The notes beneath the pieces were generated by a model. It saw only the letters and a list, made by a program, of their open reading frames with translations. It had not been told where the DNA came from and made no database searches. The position numbers and the translations under genes are program-made. Shown in pieces: positions 9,602-18,371 of a stretch of 64,000 bases of DNA (its first letter is position 1; each line of letters starts with the position of its first letter). The stretch lies in contig NZ_VLKG01000001.1 in the NCBI RefSeq assembly GCF_007830255.1, positions 248,001 through 312,000 on the forward strand. Reading direction: 5' to 3'. This stretch comes from Azomonas agilis (GTDB taxonomy: Bacteria > Pseudomonadota > Gammaproteobacteria > Pseudomonadales > Pseudomonadaceae).

Positions 9602-10051
9602 TTAACCCGCTCTAAAAATCAAATAAGATTCCCAATCTTCTTCAGCCACCTCACGCTCACTCAGCATACGCCCCGCTTGCGAAATACGCTCCTTGTGTAC
9701 CGCTTGTGGGTCGCCACAGACTAGAGGGTGCCAAAGGGGTAAATCCTTACCTTCTGAGCGCAATCGGTAGGCGCAGGTAGGCGGAAGCCAAGTAAAACGC
9801 TCGGCATCAGCCGCTGTGAGCTGCACACAATCTGGCACAAACTGCCGACGATTGGGATAATCCGTACAACGGCAGGTACTAAGATCTAACAGGTGGCAAG
9901 CCACGCGCGTGTAGTAAATAGCACCGTCCTCTTCATCTTCTAACTTTTGCAAACAGCATAACCCGCAGCCATCGCAGAGAGCCTCCCATTCCTCTGTCTC
10001 CAACTGATCTAAGGATTTACGCTTCCAAAAGGGTTCAACTTTGGCAGCCAT
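9602..10051 (-). CDS. ycgN: YcgN family cysteine-cluster protein (UPF0260)
   Basis: The 149-residue protein has the conserved '[19 protein letters not shown]', '[18 protein letters not shown]', 'PDCVQL', 'PPTCAYR' and 'HPLVCGD' segments of the YcgN/UPF0260 family. The CxxCGxCC arrangement resembles zinc- or iron-sulfur-binding clusters, but the biochemical role is unknown. It is the last gene of a leftward rnd-ycgL-ycgN cluster, 21 bases after ycgL, an arrangement I associate with many gammaproteobacteria. Confidence 0.9.
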   Translation of the reverse strand: MAAKVEPFWKRKSLDQLETEEWEALCDGCGLCCLQKLEDEEDGAIYYTRVACHLLDLSTCRCTDYPNRRQFVPDCVQLTAADAERFTWLPPTCAYRLRSEGKDLPLWHPLVCGDPQAVHKERISQAGRMLSEREVAEEDWESYLIFRAG

Positions 10052-10072
10052 GAGCCTTGTTCCTGCAAGTCT

Positions 10073-10366
10073 TTACAGAGGATCGTTCATGCGTAACAGT
10101 TCTTCGGGCAGATGTTCGATGTACTCTTCTTCAGGAGGCGGCATTTGTAGATGAAAGCCTTGCTGCTCCAGATTTGCCAACACTTTGTGAATGTCTTCCT
10201 GCGCCAAAGTACGTTCTGGAGTCAGTACCAGATCAAACGCATGTCGAGGCGTACCGAACACAGCCAATAAAGCTTCGGGGACACGCGTCAAGGCTTCTTG
10301 CTTGTTTACGTAAAGATACATCCCGCTTTTACGCGGGCTTTTATAGATAGAGCACAGGCGCTTCAT
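10073..10366 (-). CDS. ycgL: YcgL domain-containing protein
   Basis: This 97-residue protein starts [20 protein letters not shown] and contains '[23 protein letters not shown]', the signature of the small alpha/beta YcgL fold. Its function is not established. Its ATG overlaps the rnd stop as ATGA (10363-10366), so it is probably translationally coupled to RNase D. Confidence 0.9.
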   Translation of the reverse strand: MKRLCSIYKSPRKSGMYLYVNKQEALTRVPEALLAVFGTPRHAFDLVLTPERTLAQEDIHKVLANLEQQGFHLQMPPPEEEYIEHLPEELLRMNDPL

Positions 10367-11481
10367 AGAGGATTTTCCAAAGCAGCCAGCAAAACAGGCC
10401 CTATTTGGGCACGTCGCCAACCGCGCAGGCTGTCAGGGAGTCGATAAGGGCCTTTAGGATACCCGGTTTTGAGTAGCGCCTCTAAGGTCTTACGCCGTAC
10501 TACCAATTCAGGAGCAATGTCTAAGCGCACGGCCTCTTGTTGTGCTATAGCCCGCAGATGCTTAAGCGGCCCCGAGGATTCAATGGGTAAAGGCTCAGGC
10601 AGTCGCTGCGGCCAAGCCTCTGCCGGTAATCGCTGCGCTTGGCGGATCAACTCCAGCAACTGGGCTCCATCCTGACGAACCGTTTTAGGATGCATATCCT
10701 CCAAACGTGCCAGAGCTTCTATATCCTTAGGTTGGTGGCATGCCAATGACCATAGGGTGTTTTCTCGTACAATGCGATTACGCGGCTGGTTGCGGCTAAT
10801 AGCCTGTTGCTCACGCCATGCAGCCAATGAGCGCAATACTGCCAATTGCTGTGGCCTTAGCCGCCACGCTTGCTTTACCTCTAGGTAGAGGCTATCTAAA
10901 TCAAGCTCACGCCCCAACTGTTCGGTGATTTCTTGGCCATCCTCCAGCAGCCAGGCCCGCTTTTCAGAGGATAGGCGCACATCCAATACTTGATAAATCT
11001 CCGCCAGATGCTGCACATCTTCGGCGGCATAGCGGATCTGGGTGTCCGTCAAGGGGCGATGCAACCAGTCTGAACGAGTCTCTCCCTTAGGGAGCTCAAC
11101 GGCTAAGATCTGCCCCACCAACCGCGAATAGCCCATAGAAAAGCCAAGATTCAGATAGGCTGCGGCCAACTGTGTGTCGAATAACGGCTGAGGCAATTGC
11201 CCGGTTAACCGAAGAAAGACTTCTAAATCTTCACTACAGGCATGCAGCACCTTCACAACCGAAGGGGTGGTCAATAAATCGCCTAGAGCCTGCCAATTAG
11301 TGATCCGCAGAGGATCAATCAACCAGACTTTTTGCCCATCACTGACTTGAATTAAGCCGACCTCTGGGTAAAAGGTATCCACCCGCATGAACTCGGTATC
11401 CATAGCGATAAAGGGGCGCTGCTGCCAGTTGCTGCACACCTGTTGCAAGGCAGCGTCATCACAAATCCAATGAATATCCAT
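10363..11481 (-). CDS. rnd: Ribonuclease D
   Basis: The 372-residue enzyme has a DEDDy 3'-5' exonuclease domain: Asp28 and Glu30 in '[14 protein letters not shown]', Asp in '[11 protein letters not shown]', and Tyr/Asp in 'YAAEDVQHL'. An HRDC domain follows ('[23 protein letters not shown]'), and possibly a second degenerate one near the end. It trims tRNA and other stable RNA precursors. The ATG at 11481 fits homology; a GTG two codons upstream has a better-spaced AGAGGA. The frame stays open further upstream but would overlap divergent sseA. It is first in rnd-ycgL-ycgN. Confidence 0.95.
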   Translation of the reverse strand: MDIHWICDDAALQQVCSNWQQRPFIAMDTEFMRVDTFYPEVGLIQVSDGQKVWLIDPLRITNWQALGDLLTTPSVVKVLHACSEDLEVFLRLTGQLPQPLFDTQLAAAYLNLGFSMGYSRLVGQILAVELPKGETRSDWLHRPLTDTQIRYAAEDVQHLAEIYQVLDVRLSSEKRAWLLEDGQEITEQLGRELDLDSLYLEVKQAWRLRPQQLAVLRSLAAWREQQAISRNQPRNRIVRENTLWSLACHQPKDIEALARLEDMHPKTVRQDGAQLLELIRQAQRLPAEAWPQRLPEPLPIESSGPLKHLRAIAQQEAVRLDIAPELVVRRKTLEALLKTGYPKGPYRLPDSLRGWRRAQIGPVLLAALENPL

Positions 11482-11595
11482 AGTCACGAAAGCAGTTCCT
11501 CTAGCCATCGCCTGCGTAAAAGAAGAACACAGTATATATGGATTGCCTAAGCCACATGCTAATGTTCCACCGCGCAGATTATTGGAGCTAAAAGG

Positions 11596-12444
11596 ATGTC
11601 CCTCGCCCGCCTGATCAGTCCCAAAGCCTTGCTGGCCCGTCAACAACAGCCCAATCTTGTGATCATTGATTGTCGTTTTGCCTTGGATCAACCCCTGTAT
11701 GGCCAAGACAGCTATCAAGTGAACCACATTCCAGGCGCCGTCTTTTTAGATTTGGAACAGGACTTATCCGGGCCTATTCGCCCAGGGATCACGGGTCGTC
11801 ATCCACTGCCTGACCCTCAGCAACTGCAAGCCAAACTGCGGGCCTGTGGCCTCAATCAAGACTCTGAGGTTGTGCTGTATGACGATGGCCCCGGAGCCTT
11901 TGCAGCACATGCGTGGTGGCTTTTACTCTGGCTGGGTAAATCGCAGGGAGTTTATCTATTAGATGGCGGGCTGCAAGCTTGGAAGGCAGCTCAATTGCCC
12001 CTAAGCAGTCAAATCCCTACAAGCTGCTCCGGTGATTTCCAAGCTCAGGCGAATCCAGCGCTTACCTTGGATATGAATGCGATACGCGCTCAGCATGATC
12101 AACTCATCTTACTTGATGCGCGTGCTTTACCTCGATTTCGTGGTGAAGTGGAACCTATTGATCCCGTGGCAGGCCATATTCCCGGTGCTCACTGTGTGCC
12201 CTTTAATGAAAACTTAGGTGCAGACGGGTGTTTTTTGCCTCCCGAACAACTTAAACAACGCTTCGCTCCCTTTATTGAGGGCAAAAATACAGAACACGTG
12301 GTGGCCTACTGCGGCTCTGGTGTGACGGCCTGCCATAACCTTTTTGCGCTTTGCTTGGCGGGATACCCCCTCATTAAGCTCTATCCCGGATCTTGGAGTG
12401 AATGGATTACCCAACCTAATAACCCTATTGCTACTGGCTGCTAA
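11596..12444 (+). CDS. sseA: 3-Mercaptopyruvate sulfurtransferase
   Basis: This 282-residue protein has two rhodanese domains. The N-terminal one is inactive ('IDCRF...HIPGAVFLDLE'); the C-terminal one has the active-site loop with Cys239 in CGSGVTA. That loop is the mercaptopyruvate sulfurtransferase form (thiosulfate rhodaneses have CRxGx[R/T]). It moves sulfur from 3-mercaptopyruvate to thiol acceptors in the cytoplasm. It is divergent from rnd and 23 bases ahead of a phosphoesterase, so probably co-transcribed with it. Confidence 0.93.
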   Translation: MSLARLISPKALLARQQQPNLVIIDCRFALDQPLYGQDSYQVNHIPGAVFLDLEQDLSGPIRPGITGRHPLPDPQQLQAKLRACGLNQDSEVVLYDDGPGAFAAHAWWLLLWLGKSQGVYLLDGGLQAWKAAQLPLSSQIPTSCSGDFQAQANPALTLDMNAIRAQHDQLILLDARALPRFRGEVEPIDPVAGHIPGAHCVPFNENLGADGCFLPPEQLKQRFAPFIEGKNTEHVVAYCGSGVTACHNLFALCLAGYPLIKLYPGSWSEWITQPNNPIATGC

Positions 12445-12467
12445 AGCCCTTTTAAAACGAAGCGCGC

Positions 12468-13289
12468 ATGACCAAGATTTTACATTTATCCGATACCCAT
12501 TTTGGTACAGAAACTCCTGCGGTCGTGGCTGCTTTAGAACAGCATGTGCAAAACCAAGGGGTCGATCTGCTTATCCTCAGCGGTGATATCACTCAAAGAG
12601 CACGCCGAGCGCAATTTGCTTCTGCTCAAGCCTTTATCCAGCGACTGAATCAAATAGGGGTTCTGACGCACCTGAGTGTGCCCGGAAACCACGACATTCC
12701 TTTGTTCAACCTCTTTCAACGCTTTTACAAACCCTACGCCAATTACCGCCATTACTTAGGGGATGAATTAGAACCCTACTTTGAAAATGATCAAGTGGTG
12801 GTGATTGGTCTTAACACCACTCATCCACGGCGGCATAAAAACGGGCTCATCACTCCAGAACAGACGCACCGTGTCTGTGAGTGTCTGTACCAAAGTGCAG
12901 TGGATAAAGTACGGATTGTAGTTGCTCACCAACCCTTTGGAGCCATGGTCAGCAGCGATCTGAAAAATCTACAGCGAGGTGCCCAGACCGCACTACAGGC
13001 TTGGGCTAATGCGGGACTAGACATTGTGATGGGTGGGCATATTCACCTGCCCTACATACGACCTTTACGCCAACAGTACCCAGAACTAGCCCGAGAGATT
13101 TGGACGGTACAGGCGGGAACGGCAACATCTTCGCGCATACGTCACTCAATCCCAAACTCCTTCAATCGGTTACATATTCATAGCAGCCAAGAAGGAAAAA
13201 GGGTTCAGGTAGAGCGCTGGGATTTTCAACAGGATCAATTTGTACTGGGCACCTGCTTAGATCTTGATTGGGGATCAACCAACCCTTGA
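12468..13289 (+). CDS. Calcineurin-like metallophosphoesterase
   Basis: The 273-residue protein has all the metal-binding blocks of the superfamily in order: 'LSDTHFG' (DxH), 'LSGDITQ' (GDxT), 'VPGNHD' (GNHD), 'VVAHQPF' and 'GGHIHLP' (GHxH). It resembles CpdA/Icc-like and YkuE-like phosphoesterases, but the substrate cannot be told from sequence. There is no signal peptide, so it is cytoplasmic. It follows sseA closely and converges with an NlpC/P60 gene five bases away. Confidence 0.85.
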   Translation: MTKILHLSDTHFGTETPAVVAALEQHVQNQGVDLLILSGDITQRARRAQFASAQAFIQRLNQIGVLTHLSVPGNHDIPLFNLFQRFYKPYANYRHYLGDELEPYFENDQVVVIGLNTTHPRRHKNGLITPEQTHRVCECLYQSAVDKVRIVVAHQPFGAMVSSDLKNLQRGAQTALQAWANAGLDIVMGGHIHLPYIRPLRQQYPELAREIWTVQAGTATSSRIRHSIPNSFNRLHIHSSQEGKRVQVERWDFQQDQFVLGTCLDLDWGSTNP

Positions 13290-13294
13290 TCTAA

Positions 13295-13852
13295 TCAGGG
13301 ATTCACAGCCAAATGCTGGTTACTCAGGATGCGCTTGGCACCCAAATAATTTTTCTGCCAGTAAGTGCTCGACAGTTGATCCATACGCACTGTGCCTCCT
13401 GCTGAGGGGGCATGGATAAAACGCCCTTCTCCCACATAGATACCCGCATGGCTGACTCGCCCCGGGCCATTGGTGGCAAAAAACACCAGATCTCCCGCTA
13501 ACAGTGAACCTCGTGCCACATTAGGGCCATGCATTTGGCTCATTTCAGTCGTGGTGCGCGGTAGACGAATACCCGTAGTCTCTCGATAGACATAAGCAAT
13601 CAGACCACTGCAATCAAAACCGCTGTCTGGCGTATTTCCACCCCAACGGTAAGGTACTCCTACCAGACCCAAGGCTCGAAACAGAATATCGTGCGCTAAG
13701 GGGGAAAAGACTTGGCTCTGTTGCACCTGCGACCTTTGCCCAATAGGGGAATCCACAGAGTCCGGCGTATGGTTGGAACACCCAGACAGCAGCATACCCA
13801 CAATGAGAACAGAGCTAATCAACAGAGTACGCAGATGGGATGGGGTCAGCAT
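13295..13852 (-). CDS. NlpC/P60 family lipoprotein, cell-wall peptidase
   Basis: The 185-residue protein has a lipoprotein signal with lipobox LLSGC (Cys25). The NlpC/P60 catalytic triad follows: Cys81 in FDCSG, His135 in SHAGIY and His147 in FIHAP. Such enzymes cut D-Glu/meso-DAP bonds in peptidoglycan peptides; E. coli relatives are NlpC and MepS (Spr). Lipidation places it in the periplasm, probably on the outer membrane. A second member lies next to it at 14028-14693 in the same direction, 175 bases away. Confidence 0.92.
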   Translation of the reverse strand: MLTPSHLRTLLISSVLIVGMLLSGCSNHTPDSVDSPIGQRSQVQQSQVFSPLAHDILFRALGLVGVPYRWGGNTPDSGFDCSGLIAYVYRETTGIRLPRTTTEMSQMHGPNVARGSLLAGDLVFFATNGPGRVSHAGIYVGEGRFIHAPSAGGTVRMDQLSSTYWQKNYLGAKRILSNQHLAVNP

Positions 13853-14027
13853 GCCGTGCTATTCCAAGATATTATAAAGCCAAGGGGTTATAATTCTGAT
13901 CCAAAGCGGCCTTAGGATAAATGGATGTATAGCCTACTCTTTGTGACCTTTATCAAGAGTAGATGTAAATTGTTTTACTTTTTAGACATTTTTCATGGGG
14001 CTATGTCAAAAAACACCTTAGGCATTA

Positions 14028-14693
14028 TCAAGCATCAGGTACGGCGGCTGCTAAGACTCGTTTAGCCTGCATGTAGCTACTGTTCCAGTAGCGATCTTCC
14101 AAGCTGTCTACCCGAACCCCACCGCTCTTACGGCTGGAGGAGTGGATAAATTGATCGTTACCAATATAGATCCCTGTGTGAGATACCCGGCCCCGCCCCT
14201 GATTGTTGAAGAACAACACATCGCCCGGTTGCAAATCACGACGCGCTACATTAGGAACATCCAACTCAATCAGTTCGCGGGTTGAACGTGGTAGATCAAT
14301 ACCAGCCTCTTCACGGAATAAGAATCCCACAAAACCACTGCAATCAAAGCCTGTTGTTGCTGAATCGCCACCGAATTTATAGGGCGTTCCGACTAGATCA
14401 AAACCACGGTCTAAAATCGTACCGACCATCAGCTTAGGAAACTCATAGAGTTGCTCGACAACAGCATGTGCCCGCTGCATTAAGCCTTGCTGAGCAGGAG
14501 CCTGAGCCCTTTGAGGTGCTTTGGCATTGGTCTGGGAGCTAAAACGGAAGTGGTTATCCCAAGCTCTTTGCTCATGGGCATCAGCTTGGTTTGTTACGGC
14601 CACGGGGGAGTTTTCATAGGCAACAGGGCTTGCGCAACCCGCTAACACGCTGGTTAAGGCACATAACAGCAAGAGTGCAATACGATGTGGCAT
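14028..14693 (-). CDS. NlpC/P60 family lipoprotein, cell-wall peptidase (second copy)
   Basis: From the ATG at 14693 this is a 221-residue lipoprotein with lipobox LAGC (Cys20), a disordered Gln/Ala-rich linker (about 30-75) and a C-terminal NlpC/P60 domain with Cys118 (FDCSG), His172 (SHTGIY) and His184 (FIHSS). It differs from its neighbour in the linker and much of the domain, so this is an old duplication. A GTG at 14699 or a TTG at 14717 are alternative starts. It probably acts as a murein endopeptidase like MepS. Confidence 0.9.
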   Translation of the reverse strand: MPHRIALLLLCALTSVLAGCASPVAYENSPVAVTNQADAHEQRAWDNHFRFSSQTNAKAPQRAQAPAQQGLMQRAHAVVEQLYEFPKLMVGTILDRGFDLVGTPYKFGGDSATTGFDCSGFVGFLFREEAGIDLPRSTRELIELDVPNVARRDLQPGDVLFFNNQGRGRVSHTGIYIGNDQFIHSSSRKSGGVRVDSLEDRYWNSSYMQAKRVLAAAVPDA

Positions 14694-14903
14694 AGACACA
14701 ACCCTGTAGCTCCTCAAAACATGGGGCGCGACTATGCCTCCTAGGGTTTTATTCCTGCAAGATCTGACTTAATGGAAGTGTCTCTTTTTTTGATATATAT
14801 CAGTTTTTAAGAACGACTAAAGTATAAACACTGAACTGCATCACAAAACAAAAGCCAGAATAAAATCCATTAGAGCTAGATCAATAAAGCATAAAAAACA
14901 GAC

Positions 14904-15728
14904 CTAAAACTCAGATAAGTCCGCACAACGTACCGGAGCCTGCTCATTAATACGCAAACCTGCAAAATCAAATAAAGCGCGATCGGCTAGCTGTGAAGGA
15001 TGCACGTTTTGCAATGCTCGAAACATGATCTCAGTGCGGCCAGGAGCCGTGCGCTCCCAGTCATGCAGCATACTTTTGATAACTTGACGCTGTAAGTTTT
15101 CTTGAGAACCGCAGAAGTTACAGGGAATAATCGGGAAGTCTTTGATCTTCGCGTAAACCTCAATATCTGACTCACTGCAATACGCCAGTGGCCGAATTAC
15201 CACATTACGCCCATCATCAGACAGCAACTTGGGAGGCATAGCCTTCAAGGTGCCACCGTAGAATAGATTCAGAAAGAAGGTTTCTAAAATATCATCCCGA
15301 TGATGACCTAACGCCATCTTGGTGGCCCCAATCTGGTCAGCAAAGGTATACAAAGTACCACGCCGCAGTCTGGAGCACAGGGAACAGCTTGTCTTACCTT
15401 CTGGGACTTTTTCCTTCACAATCGAGTAGGTATCTTTCTCAATGATGTGGTATTCGACCCCTAAATTCTTTAAATAAGTGGGCAACACCTCTTCTGGAAA
15501 CCCCGGTTGCTTCTGGTCCAGATTGACGGCCACCAATTCAAACTTGATCGGCGCTACTTTTTGCAGATACATCAAAATATCCAGCATGCTGTAGCTGTCT
15601 TTACCCCCCGATAGGCAGACCATCACCTTATCGCCTTCTTCGATCATGTTGTAATCAGTCACCGCCTCGCCTGCTAAACGACGCAGGCGCTTCTGCAGTT
15701 TATTTTGATTGACCGAAAGACTGCCCAT
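14904..15728 (-). CDS. ttcA: tRNA 2-thiocytidine synthetase TtcA
   Basis: The 274-residue protein has the PP-loop SGGKDS (residues 40-45) and the two CxxC pairs of TtcA, Cys115/Cys118 (CSLC) and Cys204/Cys207 (CNFC), which hold a [4Fe-4S] cluster with 'LGHHRDD' between them. It thiolates cytidine 32 in some tRNAs using ATP and cysteine-derived sulfur. It is monocistronic, with about 210 bases to the NlpC/P60 gene downstream in which no gene was seen. Confidence 0.97.
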   Translation of the reverse strand: MGSLSVNQNKLQKRLRRLAGEAVTDYNMIEEGDKVMVCLSGGKDSYSMLDILMYLQKVAPIKFELVAVNLDQKQPGFPEEVLPTYLKNLGVEYHIIEKDTYSIVKEKVPEGKTSCSLCSRLRRGTLYTFADQIGATKMALGHHRDDILETFFLNLFYGGTLKAMPPKLLSDDGRNVVIRPLAYCSESDIEVYAKIKDFPIIPCNFCGSQENLQRQVIKSMLHDWERTAPGRTEIMFRALQNVHPSQLADRALFDFAGLRINEQAPVRCADLSEF

Positions 15729-15821
15729 GATGTTATCCGCCGTGACTCAAAAGCCGGATATTCTAAGAAAAAACCACCCTACTGCCTAACCCAGATACCA
15801 GAATAAATAACAAGGAACGGC

Positions 15822-16424
15822 TCAACCTTGAGCCAACAGATGATTGACCGTGGGCACCCAAGCGGCAAAGTTATCCGCCAAAATAGCCATTTCCATACGA
15901 TGCACTTCTTGGGCTTTTAGTACAGCACCACCAAAGGGCAAATCACGCGTGGCGCAGGCACTGTCTACCACCGTACAGCGATAACCGTAGTCTTTGGCTG
16001 CGCGGATGGTAGTGCTGACACTTGAATGAGTCATAAACCCGCATACGATTAAATCTAAACGCCCCAACCGTTGTAAGGTATCGTGTAAATCCGTACCCGC
16101 AAAAGCATTGGGCAAGCGCTTAGCCAACACCGTTTCACCTAACTGCGGTAAGGCTTCGGGCATAATCTGGCCCCGAAAGCCCTGAGGATCAAACAGACCA
16201 CCGCTAATGCCCAAGTGATGTACATGCACAATGGGGGTTCCCGCTTGACGGGCTGCGGCCAATAACGTGTTGATTTCATCCAAAGCAGCAGGCAAATCAG
16301 GCAGAGCCAATACGCCGCTGCGGTATTCCTCTTGTACATCAATCACTAACAGAGTGGCATCCCCCAGTTTAGCGGGGGCATAGCTACGGCCACTTAGTTG
16401 CAGCATGGTCTGTGGCTGAGACAT
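15822..16424 (-). CDS. Isochorismatase-fold hydrolase lacking the usual catalytic cysteine
   Basis: The start at 16424 has AAGGAG six bases upstream and gives 200 residues. The fold is clear: Asp29 in 'LLVIDVQEEYRSG', Lys102 in 'VLAKRLPNAFAG', and the third motif 'CGFMTHSSVSTTIRAA'. In cysteine hydrolases of this superfamily (nicotinamidase, YcaC-like) that motif has Cys just before Val; here it is Ser135, encoded AGT. EntB/PhzD isochorismatases also lack the Cys, so activity is possible but cannot be assumed to be amidase-like. It is divergent from prmB. Confidence 0.82.
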   Translation of the reverse strand: MSQPQTMLQLSGRSYAPAKLGDATLLVIDVQEEYRSGVLALPDLPAALDEINTLLAAARQAGTPIVHVHHLGISGGLFDPQGFRGQIMPEALPQLGETVLAKRLPNAFAGTDLHDTLQRLGRLDLIVCGFMTHSSVSTTIRAAKDYGYRCTVVDSACATRDLPFGGAVLKAQEVHRMEMAILADNFAAWVPTVNHLLAQG

Positions 16425-16575
16425 CAGTCGCTCCTTAATTAATATAAGAGGGGGATTGTGGCTTTTGACGACCCCGTTGTGAACTAGCCGAAATATGCTA
16501 AACGCCGATAAAGGTGATCTTGTGCCATCACTTGGAATCATTCGCTAGTATTAGCATTTTACTGGAGCCTTTATT

Positions 16576-17505
16576 TTGTCTGTTCTGCCCTCTGAATTAC
16601 ATACATTACGTGACTACATCCGCTGGGCTGTCAGCCGCTTCCATGCTGAAGGCTTATTTTTCGGGCACGGCCAAGATAATGCTTGGGACGAAGCCCGTTT
16701 TTTGGTGTTGGGGGGATTGCATCTCCCTTGGAACATGCCAGAAGCCTATCTGGATTGCCGATTAACGACCGAAGAGCAGCATCAGCTCTACGCACTCTTA
16801 CAACAGCGTATTGAGGAGCGTATCCCCACGGCCTACTTGTTGGGAGAGGCTTGGTTCTGCGGTCTTTCCTTTATCGTTGATCAGCGCGTACTGATCCCAC
16901 GCTCTCCCATCGGTGAGCTAATCCGCAAATCCTTCCAACCTTGGTTGAGCCAGCCACCCGCACGGATTTTAGATTTATGTACTGGTTCAGGCTGTATCGG
17001 CATTGCCTGCGCCTATCAATTCCCAGAGGCGGAGGTTGTACTGTCCGACCTCTCCTTTGAGGCACTGGAAGTCGCTAACCTCAATATTGAACGGCATAAT
17101 TTGGAGGATCGCGTTTATACCGTACAGGGCGATGGCTTTTCTGGACTCCCCCATCAACGCTTTGATCTGATACTGTGCAACCCACCCTATGTAGATGCGG
17201 AAGACTTTGCCGATATGCCGGTAGAGTACCAACATGAACCTGCCATTGCCCTAGCCTGCGGTGAAGACGGACTGGATCTAGTGCGGCAGATCCTAGCGGA
17301 AGCGGCTGAGCATTTAACGGAGCAAGGCTTGCTGATTTTAGAGGTGGGTAACTCATGGGTACATGTGCAGCAAAACTACCCAGATGTTCCCTTTACTTGG
17401 CTAGAGTTTGAGCAGGGTGGATCAGGGGTATTTTTGCTAACGGCCGAACAGTGTCAGCAATACCGCACACTTTTTAAAACACAAGTATCTCAGCCTAGCC
17501 CATGA
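16576..17505 (+). CDS. prmB: 50S ribosomal protein L3 glutamine methyltransferase PrmB
   Basis: This 309-residue protein has an N-terminal helical domain with '[28 protein letters not shown]', the SAM-binding '[14 protein letters not shown]', and the catalytic NPPY at 202-205. The 'PRSPI' in place of PrmC's 'PRPET' points to PrmB, which methylates a glutamine of ribosomal protein L3. It uses a TTG start at 16576 with TGGAG eight bases upstream; homology begins at this residue. It is divergent from the isochorismatase-fold gene. Confidence 0.93.
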   Translation: MSVLPSELHTLRDYIRWAVSRFHAEGLFFGHGQDNAWDEARFLVLGGLHLPWNMPEAYLDCRLTTEEQHQLYALLQQRIEERIPTAYLLGEAWFCGLSFIVDQRVLIPRSPIGELIRKSFQPWLSQPPARILDLCTGSGCIGIACAYQFPEAEVVLSDLSFEALEVANLNIERHNLEDRVYTVQGDGFSGLPHQRFDLILCNPPYVDAEDFADMPVEYQHEPAIALACGEDGLDLVRQILAEAAEHLTEQGLLILEVGNSWVHVQQNYPDVPFTWLEFEQGGSGVFLLTAEQCQQYRTLFKTQVSQPSP

Positions 17506-17530
17506 TTCATCCATTTATGTTAAAAATTAG

Positions 17531-17559
17531 TTGACAGCCGTCAAACTCACTCCTAATAT
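17531..17559 (+). promoter_or_regulatory. Near-consensus sigma-70 promoter for tRNA-Ala/tRNA-Glu
   Basis: TTGACA (17531-17536) and TAATAT (17554-17559) are separated by exactly 17 bases. A GC-rich discriminator (GCGCCCG) follows, and the first tRNA begins 18 bases after the -10. This is the strongest-looking promoter in the window and has the layout expected of a stringent-controlled stable RNA gene. Confidence 0.88.
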
Positions 17560-17576
17560 GCGCCCGTCCTTAAGAC

Positions 17577-17652
<76 letters not shown>

Positions 17653-17701
17653 AACACTAGTATTTGATGTAAGATTGCATCAGGTACTCATCGAAGGTTT
17701 C

Positions 17702-17777
17702 GTCCCCTTCGTCTAGTGGCCTAGGACATCGCCCTTTCACGGCGGTAACAGGGGTTCGAGTCCCCTAGGGGACGCCA
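17702..17777 (+). tRNA. tRNA-Glu (TTC)
   Basis: The 76-base gene has acceptor stem GTCCCCT/AGGGGAC, anticodon loop CTTTCAC (anticodon TTC), a normal T-arm and an encoded CCA. It lies 49 bases after tRNA-Ala in the same transcript. Confidence 0.97.
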
Positions 17778-17796
17778 ATTTTGCCTTAGTGGCGCA

Positions 17797-17833
17797 GGGG
17801 CACACCTGAATGGGTATGCTCCTTTGTTATTTT
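17797..17833 (+). terminator. Intrinsic terminator after tRNA-Glu
   Basis: GGGGCACAC (17797-17805) pairs with GTATGCTCC (17814-17822) with one mismatch and one G-T pair. The stem is followed by the T-rich TTTGTTATTTT. It ends the two-tRNA transcript before the thioesterase gene. Confidence 0.6.
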
Positions 17834-17885
17834 AGGGCTACCTAAAATCAATCCTCTCAGCTTTTTCCGAATATCCTAAATCAAG

Positions 17886-18332
17886 ATGGACAGTATCCAT
17901 TGGGATAAACCTTATCCCTTCTGCGCCAATATTCAGGTCGAACCAAAGCACATTGACAGCTTAGGGCATGTTAATAACGTAGTGTACGTCTCTTGGCTTG
18001 AACACTGTGCTTGGCAGCACGCCAATAGCTTAGGAATAGACTTAAACGACTACCATCGGCTTAACCGTGCCATGGTGGTAGTTCGCCACGAGTTAAATTA
18101 CCTCGCCAGTGCCTTTGCTGAGGATCAGCTTATAATGGCTACTTGGATCACCCAGTCCGATTTGCGCCTGAAGCTTCGGCGGCAATTTCAACTGATACGC
18201 CCCGCTGATGGTTGCACCCTACTCCGAGCAGCAACAGACTTTGTATGCATTGAACTATCCAGCGGAACCCCCAAGCGCATGCCTCCTTTATTCGCAGAGG
18301 CTTATGGGAAAGCGCTGCAACTACAGGCATAA
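17886..18332 (+). CDS. Acyl-CoA thioesterase, 4-hydroxybenzoyl-CoA thioesterase-like hot-dog protein
   Basis: The 148-residue protein has a single hot-dog domain. 'VEPKHIDSLGHVNNVVYVSWLEHCAW' near the N-terminus carries the Asp and the 'GHVNN.Y..W.E' signature of the YbgC/FcbC group, whose members hydrolyse acyl-CoA thioesters. The substrate cannot be told. It is a lone gene between tRNA-Glu and htpG, ending at a strong bidirectional terminator that overlaps its stop codon. Confidence 0.85.
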   Translation: MDSIHWDKPYPFCANIQVEPKHIDSLGHVNNVVYVSWLEHCAWQHANSLGIDLNDYHRLNRAMVVVRHELNYLASAFAEDQLIMATWITQSDLRLKLRRQFQLIRPADGCTLLRAATDFVCIELSSGTPKRMPPLFAEAYGKALQLQA

Positions 18333-18360
18333 AAAAGCCCGCATTAAGCGGGCTTTTTTA
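18331..18360. terminator. Bidirectional terminator between the thioesterase and htpG
   Basis: AAAAAAGCCCGC (18331-18342) pairs perfectly with GCGGGCTTTTTT (18348-18359) around loop ATTAA. The A-run on one side and T-run on the other make it work for both convergent genes. Confidence 0.93.
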
Positions 18361-18371
18361 TCAGCACAAGG

